Assembly: GCF_023073415.1 (NCBI RefSeq)
Contig: NZ_JADPJL010000012.1
Span: forward strand, 124,001-188,000
Length of the DNA: 64,000 nucleotides
Reading direction: 5' to 3'
Source: Bradyrhizobium sp. 190
Lineage (GTDB): Bacteria; Pseudomonadota; Alphaproteobacteria; Rhizobiales; Xanthobacteraceae
The translations under genes and the position numbers were made by a program. Of the stretch, positions 1-8,290 are shown in pieces. Every line of letters starts with the position of its first letter. Positions within the stretch are counted from its first letter, which is position 1. Below the pieces are notes generated by a model that saw only the letters and a program-made list of their open reading frames with translations, was not told the DNA's origin and made no database searches.

Positions 1-314
1 AGCCGGGCGGCGTCCACGATGTCGAGGAATTTCAGCGCGGCGGGAGACACGCAGCCGTCACGATCGCCTTCGCAGAGCGCAAGCTGCACCATTTCGTCGT
101 CGAGCCGGCGTTGCACGCTAGTCCATTTGTCGCGCAGTCCGCCGCTTGAAAGGGAAGATGCGGCAAGCCCGAACGGCTCGGGCGATTGAAGGGGCATCTC
201 CACCGGCGCGGATCGCTCCGGCGTCTCCGCGCGCAGGTCGGCTGGCCCGAACCAGGCCAGGCCGCACGCGACGATGCCCGCACGCCATGCGCGCGCATAG
301 GGTGATAGTCCCAT
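1..314 (-). CDS. Transglutaminase-like cysteine protease, LapG-like (partial)
   Basis: The minus strand reads open from an ATG at 314 to the window edge, so only the N-terminal 104 residues are present. The ATG follows an AAGGGG ribosome-binding site. The start MGLSPYARAWRAGIV leads into a hydrophobic stretch and a likely signal peptide cut near residue 29 (LRA/ET). The mature part (KWTSVQRRLDDEMVQLALC, then CVSPAALKFLDIVDAARL) matches my memory of the N-terminus of bacterial transglutaminase-like cysteine proteinases (BTLCP/DUF920). In the Lap system such periplasmic enzymes clip the N-terminus of type I-secreted adhesins. The Cys-His-Asp triad lies outside the window, so activity cannot be judged. 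It is divergent from the adhesin gene at 997. Confidence 0.72.
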   Translation of the reverse strand, partial: MGLSPYARAWRAGIVACGLAWFGPADLRAETPERSAPVEMPLQSPEPFGLAASSLSSGGLRDKWTSVQRRLDDEMVQLALCEGDRDGCVSPAALKFLDIVDAAR

Positions 315-996
315 CTGACGCCCCTTGTCCGGGCATCGGCTGGCTTTGTTCTGCCTGCGCGTGACCGGATCATTTCGGAATGGGCAGGATGGGCAAGGGT
401 TCTTTTGATCTGTCTAAAACGATAGGGGGCGAGCCGGGAGTTTGCGAAACAGCCTGAACGTGGCCTTGTCAGTTACAGCTAATTTTATCGATCCACTCGA
501 ATTGGCGCTCATCAAAGCGGCTCGGTTATCCGGCAAGGGCTGCGGGATACGGGCAACGTTTACGGTTGCGAAAGGGTCACAGGTCATCGGAATTAACCTT
601 GCCCGGGGGATCGCTTGGTGCGCGATTGCAACCTGTTCCAGACGGCTTGAAGGGCGGCGGCCTCTACTGGACCTTGGGAAGTGATCAGCCTTGGACGGCT
701 GTCGCTTCCCTCAGGAAGCGCTAGGCGGTGCACTGCGGCAAAGATAAAGTATTATGACTGCTTATCTTTCTGCCTTGGGGAGGCGGTGCCCATTGTTCGA
801 TCAGTCCGAATTAAATCCGGCCTTTCCCTCGCCACACTCTCGCCCGACAATTTTTCCGGACCTTTTCGGTCCTGTTGCAGACTTACCCCATATTAAGGGT
901 GTTTTCGGCGTACCTGCTTTTGTGTTCCTTACCTGCGTGGTATGAAAACCTCGCAGGGAAATTTCATACTTCTTAACCATTTAGATCGGTATCCCA
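315..996. other. Long intergenic leader between the protease and adhesin genes
   Basis: About 680 bases with no convincing gene; the short open frames here show no familiar sequence. It becomes more A/T-rich toward the adhesin start. The visible structure is an 8-bp inverted repeat, AAAGATAA at 740-747 and TTATCTTT at 762-769, separated by 14 bases and without a T tract. That is more like an operator or a UTR hairpin than a terminator. Promoters for both divergent genes must lie here, but I see no strong consensus. Confidence 0.5.
740..769. promoter_or_regulatory. Inverted repeat upstream of the adhesin gene
   Basis: Perfect 8-bp arms (AAAGATAA / TTATCTTT) with a 14-base spacer, about 230 bases before the adhesin start. 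There is no run of T after it. It may be a binding site or a leader hairpin; the function is inferred only from position. Confidence 0.35.
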
Positions 997-3900
997 TTGA
1001 ACTACGCCGGCAAATTCGGATCGGGTGAACTCGACCCTTTTTCCGGCGCGGATAGTGGCCTCGGGCCTCTGCTGTCATCGCACGGCCATCTTTCGACTCC
1101 CGGCAAGGTCCATGTCGACAAGGTTTCGACACATGCGCCGTCCGACGCCATCATTATTTCTGATGCCCATCTGCTGTTCCATGGCGACTTCAAGCGGTCC
1201 GGCGTCGACCTGGTCCTCACCAGCGGCGACCGCGAGCTCGTGCTGCACGATTACTTCAAGGGCGAGAAACGCGCCGCACTGGCCTCGCCCGACGGCGCCC
1301 ACCTCACCGGTGACATCGTCAACGCGCTGGCCGGGCACACCCAGTTCGCGCAGGCCGACGGCAGCGCCAGCGTCGCGCCTGCGATCATCGGCCATGTCAC
1401 CAAGCTGACGGGCAACGCGACCGCGATCCGCAACGGCGTGTCGATCATCCTGAACCAGGGTGACACCGTCCACAAAGGCGACGTCGTCCAGTCCGGCTCC
1501 GATTCGACACTCGGCATCACCTTCATTGATGGCACCGTGTTCGGTCTCGCATCGAACGCCAAGATGGTGCTGAACGAAATGATCTACGACCCCAACGGGT
1601 CGGACAACAAATCACTGCTCAGCCTGGTGCAGGGCACGATCTCGTTCGTCGCCGGCGCCACCGCCAAGAAAGGCGACATGAAGGTCGACACCCCGGTCGC
1701 GACCATGGGCATCCGCGGCACCGCGGTGCTGGTCGAGATCGATTTCGAGGTGCCTGGCCAGGGCGGTGCGCCGCCGGCGAAATTCCAGGTGCTGGTCGAG
1801 CCCGACGGCACCACCGGCTCCTACATCCTGTTCGACAAGACCACGCTGACGCAGATCGCAACCGTCAACCGGGCCGGCACGCAGACGATCATCAATGGCC
1901 AGGGCGCGGTCAGCTTCCAGTCATCCGTGCAACTGTCGCCCGACGCGCAGAAGATCATCAGCGACGTGTTCTCGCTGAAGTTCACCGACCTGAACAACCC
2001 GAACACCAAGCTCACGACCAACTTTACCGACTCGATCGTTCCGGAAACGGTGTTCCTCAAACTGGCCAGCAACGCCGTGGTCCCGGTTACGCTTCAGTTC
2101 CTCACCATCCCGGAGAGGCCCGCCGTTTCCCCCAGTACGGGCCCCAGTCCCACACTTACTCATATTCCTGGGCCACCGGCAGCCGACGCGTCCGGCGATT
2201 CGTTTACCGAGCTGGTCGATACGACCGGCAACGCCGCCGTCGACAGCGCATCCGGCGTGGTCACCTATCTCGATATCAATGTCGGCGACACTCCGAGCGT
2301 CAGTGCGCAGTTTTCTTCCTTCACGTATCAGAGCGCGCAGGGCACCGACGTCAGCGCCAAGCTGACGGCGGAGCAACTGGCTGCGGTCAAGGCGGTCGAA
2401 GTGCCTCTGGTCGTGGTGCAGGACCCCAAAGGCAAAAATTTCGGCACGGCGACCTGGACCTACAACGTTGCCGACGGCGCGTTCGACTTCCTCGCCGCCG
2501 GCGAGACGCTGAAGCTGACTTATATGGCGCGGGTCGACAACAACTACGCGCCGTTCAACGAGACGACGTTCGTGCCGTTTACGATCGTCATCACCGGCAC
2601 CAACGACAAGCCGACGATCTCGGCGACCGGCGGAGAGATCACGGAGCGGATCGGCACCGGCAATACGGTGATCGATACCGTGACCGGCACGGTCACCTTC
2701 GCCGACGTTGATCTGACCGACCGTCCGGTCGTGAGCGCGGCGATCTCCACGACCGATCCGTTCCGCTATTACGACGCGGAAGGCAATGACATCACGGCGA
2801 CGTTGACGCCGGAACAGTTGGCGGCGATCCTCGCCGTCGAGGTGCCGCTGACTGTGGTGCAGTCCGCCGGAAACACCAATAAAGGCTCGGCGACCTGGAC
2901 CTACAGCATCGAGGACAGCAAGTTCGATTTCATCGCCAAGGGCGAAACGCTGACACTCAACTACGTCGCCCAGGTCGACGACGGCCACGGCGGCGTTATC
3001 TCGACGCCGATCACGGTCTCGATCCAGGGCGCCGACGTCGTCGTCATCGGCACCAACGACCTGCCGACCATCGCCGCGACCAGCGACGCCTTCGCCGAGC
3101 TTTCGAACGCCAGCCAGCCGAACCCGACGGGCTCCAACGCGCTTCATGTCGCATCCGGCACCATCAGCTTCACCGACGTCGACCTGACCGACCGGCCGGT
3201 GGCGAGCGCCGCCTTTACCTCGTTCACCTACCTGAATACGTCCAGTGTCGATGTCGCCTCGCAGCTCACGACCGCGCAGCTCGCGGCGATCGCGGCTGTG
3301 GATGAGCCGCTGACGGTGGTGCAGGCGCAAGGCAATACCAATAACGGTTCGGCGAACTGGAGCTACAGCGTCTCCGACAGCGCGTTCGACTTCCTTGCCT
3401 ACGGCGAGATCCTGACGCTGACCTACACCGCAACCGTCGATGACGGGCATGGCGGCGTGGTGACCAAGCCGATCACCGTCACCGTCACCGGCAGCAACGA
3501 TACGGCTGAAATTACCAGCGATCCGCAGACCGCGGCCCTCACCGAACGCGCCGACACCCACGGCTCGGCGACGCCGGATACCGCAAGCGGTGCGATCACG
3601 TTCGTCGATGCCGACCTGACCGATACGCATGATGTCAAGATCACTGGCGTCCACGCCTCCGGCGTGATGACGGGCCTCGCCAACGGCGCGGTCCAGCTCA
3701 GCTGGCTGTCGCTGGGGCCGTTGAGCGATTCCACCGATGGCGTGCAGGGCTCGAAGAGCTGGTCGTTCTCGGCGCCGGATAATTATTTCGACTACCTCGC
3801 CGATGGTGAGGCGGTTACGCTGACCTACACGGTTGAGGTCGACGACCATCATGGCGGCGTCACCTCGCAGGACATTGTCGTCACCGTCAACGGCAGCAAC

Positions 3901-5874
3901 GATGCGCCTGACATCGCCGATATCGCGCTGCAGGGTCTCGCCGAGCAGGCCGATACCGCGCCGTTGACAACGACGATATCAGTCACTTTCACCGATCTCG
4001 ACTTGTTGGATGTCGGCCACAGCGCAACCATCAGCGGCGCGGCTGCGACCGGCACCACCACAGGCCTTGCGCTCGACGAGGCTGCGCTGATCGCGCTGGT
4101 GAAGCCGGGCATGGTAACCAAAGCCGCCGGCTCCTCGGCCGGCTCCGTCAATCTGTCGTTCTCCGCGGCCTCGACCGCGTTCGATTATCTGGCGAAGGGC
4201 GAGGTCCTGACGCTCACCTATACGGTTTCGATCGACGATGGCGATGGCGGCGTGACGCCGAAGACTTTCGTCGTCACCGTCACCGGCACTGACGATGCGC
4301 CCGCTATCGCCAACATCGCGCAGCAGGACCTGACCGAGCAGGCCGATACCGCGCCGCTGACTGCGACCATCCCGGTGACGTTCACCGACGTCGACCTGAC
4401 CGATGTCGGCCATAGCGCCGATATCACCGGCGTGGTGGCGTCGGGTGACACGAACGGGCTTGCGCTCGACGAAACAGCGCTGATCGCACTGGTGACGCCC
4501 GGCACGGTGACCAAGGCTTTCGGCTCGTCGTCCGGTTCGGTCGATCTCGACTTCTCGGCGGCATCGCCTGCCTTTGATTATCTGGCTGCCGGCGAGCAAC
4601 TGATGCTGACCTACATGGTCACGATCGACGATGGCGACGGCGGCGTGACGCCGCAGACCTTCGTCGTCACCGTCACCGGCACCAATGATGGCCCGGTGTT
4701 TACCGGCGCCGAGCTCGCGCCGACCTACCAGGCCGGCGACGCCGCGGTCGCTCTCGCCGGCAGTGTCTCGGCCAGCGACGTCGACAGCAGCAATTACGCG
4801 GGCGGATCGTTGACGGCGGCCGTGACTAATGGCGGACATGAGGGCGACACGCTCAGCATAGCGAACGGCGACGTCATTTCGCTCAGCGGCACCGATATCC
4901 TGTACGACGCGGACGGGGCGGCCGGTCCAGCCAGCGCCCAGATTATCGGAACGCTCTCGGGTTACGACACCAACAGCCTGACGTTGGCGTTGAACGGCAA
5001 CGCCAACGGTACGGCCGTCGCCGCGCTGGCGCAGGCGATTGAATTCTCGAACGACAAGCCGGACGCGGTCGCCGGCGAGCGCATCGTGACGTTCACCCTG
5101 CAGGATGGCGGCGGCACCGCCAATGGCGCAATCGACCACGCGTCCTTCACCACCAAGGTGACGGTCACCGAACCGACCAGCAACACCGCGCCGGTCATCC
5201 AGACCGAACAGCTCAGCATCAGCGAAAACGGCGATGGAACGACGACCGTTAGCGGCCTGTATGTCACCGATCCCGACACCGGCGACACATTCTCGGTCGC
5301 CGTGGTGTCCGCAAGCGCGGCGACTGCGGGAAGCAGCGTCGAGCCATCGACTGGCTCCGGCACGCTCACGAAGGTCAACGACATCCTGAGCAGCGTCACC
5401 TATGATGACGGTCTCGGAACCCAGCAGACCGACATGGTGACGTTTACGGTTTCAGATGGCGATGCCACCGACACCGTGAACTTCATTTTCAATGTAGCGG
5501 GATCAGACGGTCTGAATACCACGACGCTCGCCACATCAAGCAAGGACGTGATCTTTTCGACCGATCAGGCCGATATCCTGAAGGGCGGCGCAGGCGCCGA
5601 CCAGTTCGTGTTCGCGGAAGAGATGGGCAACGATATCGTCACCGATTTCGTATCCGGGCAGGACAAGATCGATCTTCTGACCAACGTCCCGTTCACTCCC
5701 GACGATGCCGCCTCCTTCAATTCCTGGGTCAACAGCGGCGTCGTCGAGCAGGTAGGCGCAGATACCCTGATACAATTTGACGGAAGCAACGGCATCCTGC
5801 TCTCGAACGTCGCCAAGGCGAGCCTGCACATGAGTGATTTCATTCTTCACCCGAGCGGCAGCGGTAATATTTGA
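997..5874 (+). CDS. Large FecR/VCBS-repeat adhesin with RTX-type C-terminus
   Basis: 1625 residues, starting at TTG (an in-frame stop at 982-984 rules out an upstream start). It has no Sec signal, as expected for a type I secretion substrate. A FecR-like domain spans about residues 128-248 (ends VDTPVATMGIRGTAVLVEI). It is followed by VCBS/cadherin-like modules with the closing G(T/S)(N/D)D signature near residues 534, 685, 832, 966, 1097 and 1228. Two more beta-rich modules follow, then a C-terminal RTX-like tail near 1512-1625 with a single GGAGAD nonapeptide-type motif at about 1530 and a DFVSGQDKIDL segment. Likely cell-surface adhesin or biofilm matrix protein. It neighbours a LapG-like protease gene, and a T1SS pair lies 12.7 kb downstream. 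No outer-membrane retention module was identified. Confidence 0.85.
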   Translation: MNYAGKFGSGELDPFSGADSGLGPLLSSHGHLSTPGKVHVDKVSTHAPSDAIIISDAHLLFHGDFKRSGVDLVLTSGDRELVLHDYFKGEKRAALASPDGAHLTGDIVNALAGHTQFAQADGSASVAPAIIGHVTKLTGNATAIRNGVSIILNQGDTVHKGDVVQSGSDSTLGITFIDGTVFGLASNAKMVLNEMIYDPNGSDNKSLLSLVQGTISFVAGATAKKGDMKVDTPVATMGIRGTAVLVEIDFEVPGQGGAPPAKFQVLVEPDGTTGSYILFDKTTLTQIATVNRAGTQTIINGQGAVSFQSSVQLSPDAQKIISDVFSLKFTDLNNPNTKLTTNFTDSIVPETVFLKLASNAVVPVTLQFLTIPERPAVSPSTGPSPTLTHIPGPPAADASGDSFTELVDTTGNAAVDSASGVVTYLDINVGDTPSVSAQFSSFTYQSAQGTDVSAKLTAEQLAAVKAVEVPLVVVQDPKGKNFGTATWTYNVADGAFDFLAAGETLKLTYMARVDNNYAPFNETTFVPFTIVITGTNDKPTISATGGEITERIGTGNTVIDTVTGTVTFADVDLTDRPVVSAAISTTDPFRYYDAEGNDITATLTPEQLAAILAVEVPLTVVQSAGNTNKGSATWTYSIEDSKFDFIAKGETLTLNYVAQVDDGHGGVISTPITVSIQGADVVVIGTNDLPTIAATSDAFAELSNASQPNPTGSNALHVASGTISFTDVDLTDRPVASAAFTSFTYLNTSSVDVASQLTTAQLAAIAAVDEPLTVVQAQGNTNNGSANWSYSVSDSAFDFLAYGEILTLTYTATVDDGHGGVVTKPITVTVTGSNDTAEITSDPQTAALTERADTHGSATPDTASGAITFVDADLTDTHDVKITGVHASGVMTGLANGAVQLSWLSLGPLSDSTDGVQGSKSWSFSAPDNYFDYLADGEAVTLTYTVEVDDHHGGVTSQDIVVTVNGSNDAPDIADIALQGLAEQADTAPLTTTISVTFTDLDLLDVGHSATISGAAATGTTTGLALDEAALIALVKPGMVTKAAGSSAGSVNLSFSAASTAFDYLAKGEVLTLTYTVSIDDGDGGVTPKTFVVTVTGTDDAPAIANIAQQDLTEQADTAPLTATIPVTFTDVDLTDVGHSADITGVVASGDTNGLALDETALIALVTPGTVTKAFGSSSGSVDLDFSAASPAFDYLAAGEQLMLTYMVTIDDGDGGVTPQTFVVTVTGTNDGPVFTGAELAPTYQAGDAAVALAGSVSASDVDSSNYAGGSLTAAVTNGGHEGDTLSIANGDVISLSGTDILYDADGAAGPASAQIIGTLSGYDTNSLTLALNGNANGTAVAALAQAIEFSNDKPDAVAGERIVTFTLQDGGGTANGAIDHASFTTKVTVTEPTSNTAPVIQTEQLSISENGDGTTTVSGLYVTDPDTGDTFSVAVVSASAATAGSSVEPSTGSGTLTKVNDILSSVTYDDGLGTQQTDMVTFTVSDGDATDTVNFIFNVAGSDGLNTTTLATSSKDVIFSTDQADILKGGAGADQFVFAEEMGNDIVTDFVSGQDKIDLLTNVPFTPDDAASFNSWVNSGVVEQVGADTLIQFDGSNGILLSNVAKASLHMSDFILHPSGSGNI

Positions 5875-5943
5875 TCCGCTGCGGCACGGTCTGTGGCGCG
5901 AATCCAGCATGCCTGATCCGTCGAGGCGTGATATCCAGACTGC

Positions 5944-8172
5944 ATGAAACGACTGCGGGTATTGCGAAGATGGTTCGCGCGGCGCATTGGCTATGCCCGG
6001 CTGCTGTGCCTTGCGCTGCTGATCGGGTTCGCCGCCCTTCGCGTCGCCGATCCGGCTCCCGTCGAGGAAATTCGGGTCAGGACCTTTGACGCGTTCCAGC
6101 GCATCGATCCGCGCAAGAAGACCGCGCGGCCGGTCACCATCGTCGATATCGACGACAAGAGCCTGGAAAAGCTCGGGCAGTGGCCGTGGCCGCGCACCCG
6201 GATTGCGGACCTCGTCACCGAGCTGACCCGGCTCGGCGCGGTCGTGATCGCGTTCGACGCGGTGTTTTCGGAGCCCGACCGTCTCAACCCAGCCTATGCG
6301 GCCGACACCTTCCGCAATCTCGACGAGGAAACCCGCGCCAGGCTGCGCGCGCTGCCGAGCAACGACCAGGTCTTTGCCGACGCCATCAAGGCTTCCCGCG
6401 TCGTGCTCGGCGAGTCTGGCCTGCCCGAGGAAATCGCGGCCCTCGACAAGACACTGCCGGTGACCGGCCTTGCGATGCTGGGCGAGGAGCCGCAGCGTTT
6501 CATGTTCGATTTCCCCGGCCTGTTGCGCAATGTGCCGGTGCTGGAGCACGCTGCCGCCGGGCGCGGCCTGTTCACGATCAAGCCCGAGCGCGACGGCATC
6601 GTGCGGCGGGTGCCGATGATCATGCAGGCGCAGGGCCAGACCATGCCTTCGCTGACGTTCGAGATGCTGCGGGTTGCCACCGGTTCGGGCACGATCCTGA
6701 TCAAGGCCGAAAAGGCCGGCATCAAGAGCATCGGCATCAAGGGGCTTCAGATCCCGACCGACCATAATGGCCAGATCTGGGTTCACTATGCCCGCAACGA
6801 TGCCTCGATCTATGTCCCCGCGATCAACGTGCTGGAAAAGAACGTCGCACCCGACATGATCGCCGGCAAGCTGGTGCTGATCGGCACCTCGGCGGTCGGC
6901 CTCAACGACATCAAGACGACGCCGGTTTCGCGTGCCATGCCCGGCGTGGAGATCCACGCCCAGGTGCTCGAAACCACGTTGTCCGGCGAGGTGATCTCGA
7001 CGCCGATCTACGGCATCGCCGTCGAGTTCGCGACCGCGCTTCTGTTTGGACTGCTGGTGATCGCGTTCGCACCCTTGTTCGGACCGGTCACGCTGGTCGC
7101 CCTCGGGGCCGCGTTTGCGACCGCCCTGATCGGAACGTCGGTGTATTTCTACGCGCAGCATCGGCTGCTGATCGATTTCACCTATCCGTTGATGTCGACT
7201 ACGTCGATCTACCTGACGCTGATCTTTTCGAGCTTCGTGCGCGAGCAGCAACAGCGCAAGCAGATCCGTGGTGCCTTCGCGCAATACATGTCGCCAGTGC
7301 TGGTCGAACAGCTCGCGCAGTCGCCGGAAAAGCTGGTGCTCGGTGGTGAGGAGCGCGAGATGACCATCATGTTCTCGGACATGCGCGGCTTCACTTCGAT
7401 CTCGGAAACCTACAAGAACGATCCGCAGGGCCTCACCGCGCTGATGAATCGCTTCCTGACGCCGCTGACCAACGCGATCCTCGCGCGCAAGGGCTATATC
7501 GATAAATATATGGGCGACGCCATCATGGCGTTCTGGAACGCGCCGCTCGACGACAAGGACCATGAGCTCAACGCCTGCGAGGCGGCGCTCGACATGCTGG
7601 AGCATGTCGACGAGCTCAATCAGGCGCGCGAGCAGGAGGCAAAGGAAGAAGGGCGTCCGTTCATTCCGCTCAATGCCGGCATCGGGCTCAATACCGGCAT
7701 CTGCGTGGTCGGCAACATGGGATCCGATCTCAAGTTCAATTATTCGGTGTTCGGCGACAGCGTCAACCTGGCCTCGCGGCTCGAAGGACAGTCGAAGGAA
7801 TATGGTTTTCCGATCATCATCGGCTCCAGGACCGCGCTCGCGGTCAAGGACAGGTTCGCGATCCTCGAACTCGACTTCATCATGGTGAAGGGCAAGAAGG
7901 AGCCGGAGGTGATCTACGCCATCGCCGGCCGCGAGGACACCGCGCAGTCCGGCCGCTTCCAGCGCCTGCGCAACCTGACCATCGAGATGCTCGCCTGCTA
8001 TCGCAACCGCGACTGGGCCGGCGCGCTCGCGGCCATCGCGCGCGGCCGCAAGACCGACGAGGCAAATTCGCTGGAGCTGCTCTACAATCTCTACGAAGCC
8101 CGCATCCGCGGCTTCCTCGAAAATCCGCCGCCGGAAGACTGGAATGGCGCGTTTGCGCTGCTCACCAAGTAA
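5944..8172 (+). CDS. CHASE2-domain class III adenylate/guanylate cyclase
   Basis: 742 residues. A membrane segment near residues 14-32 is followed by an extracytoplasmic CHASE2 sensor domain (about 35-340). Three closely spaced membrane helices follow (about 355-432), then a cytoplasmic class III cyclase domain (about 470-660). Metal-binding aspartates are visible in FSDMRGFTSISE (D479) and KYMGDAIMAFW (D525), and the VNLASRLEG motif supplies the conserved Asn/Arg. It should convert ATP to cAMP in response to a periplasmic or envelope signal. It starts 69 bases after the adhesin stop on the same strand, so it may be co-transcribed with the adhesin. Confidence 0.9.
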   Translation: MKRLRVLRRWFARRIGYARLLCLALLIGFAALRVADPAPVEEIRVRTFDAFQRIDPRKKTARPVTIVDIDDKSLEKLGQWPWPRTRIADLVTELTRLGAVVIAFDAVFSEPDRLNPAYAADTFRNLDEETRARLRALPSNDQVFADAIKASRVVLGESGLPEEIAALDKTLPVTGLAMLGEEPQRFMFDFPGLLRNVPVLEHAAAGRGLFTIKPERDGIVRRVPMIMQAQGQTMPSLTFEMLRVATGSGTILIKAEKAGIKSIGIKGLQIPTDHNGQIWVHYARNDASIYVPAINVLEKNVAPDMIAGKLVLIGTSAVGLNDIKTTPVSRAMPGVEIHAQVLETTLSGEVISTPIYGIAVEFATALLFGLLVIAFAPLFGPVTLVALGAAFATALIGTSVYFYAQHRLLIDFTYPLMSTTSIYLTLIFSSFVREQQQRKQIRGAFAQYMSPVLVEQLAQSPEKLVLGGEEREMTIMFSDMRGFTSISETYKNDPQGLTALMNRFLTPLTNAILARKGYIDKYMGDAIMAFWNAPLDDKDHELNACEAALDMLEHVDELNQAREQEAKEEGRPFIPLNAGIGLNTGICVVGNMGSDLKFNYSVFGDSVNLASRLEGQSKEYGFPIIIGSRTALAVKDRFAILELDFIMVKGKKEPEVIYAIAGREDTAQSGRFQRLRNLTIEMLACYRNRDWAGALAAIARGRKTDEANSLELLYNLYEARIRGFLENPPPEDWNGAFALLTK

Positions 8173-8180
8173 ACAGAAGC

Positions 8181-8276
8181 CGTAGGGTGGGGCAAAGCGA
8201 AGCGTGCCCACCATTCACGACAATGCTCGGCGATAGATGGTGGGCACGGCGCAAACGCGCCTTTGCCCACCCTACG
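8181..8276. repeat. Family 1 palindromic intergenic repeat
   Basis: Begins CGTAGGGTGG and ends CCACCCTACG, so the whole unit can fold back on itself. The inner halves carry GCGTGCCCACCAT and ATGGTGGGCACG. This is the first of seven clear copies in the window (others at 22643, 25971, 27615, 30460, 37995 and 45592). Copies sit only between genes, mostly near 3' ends. In-frame reading of the unit gives spurious N-termini such as MGKAKRAHH on neighbouring genes. Confidence 0.9.
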
Positions 8277-8290
8277 ATCGCTACGATTCC

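Noticed and set aside
997..5874. A LapG-type cleavage site (dialanine followed by Gly) in the adhesin
   Set aside because: AAG triplets occur only inside later repeat modules (for example LAAGE), not in the N-terminal retention region where LapG cuts, so none can be assigned.
5536..8214. An 892-codon minus-strand frame opposite the CHASE2 cyclase
   Set aside because: The plus-strand cyclase has complete motifs; the antisense product has no recognisable fold. The same reasoning applies to 1921-3852 and 10071-11822 on the minus strand.
8181..8276. CRISPR-like array
   Set aside because: The repeats are dispersed single copies that fold back on themselves, with no regular spacers and no cas genes.
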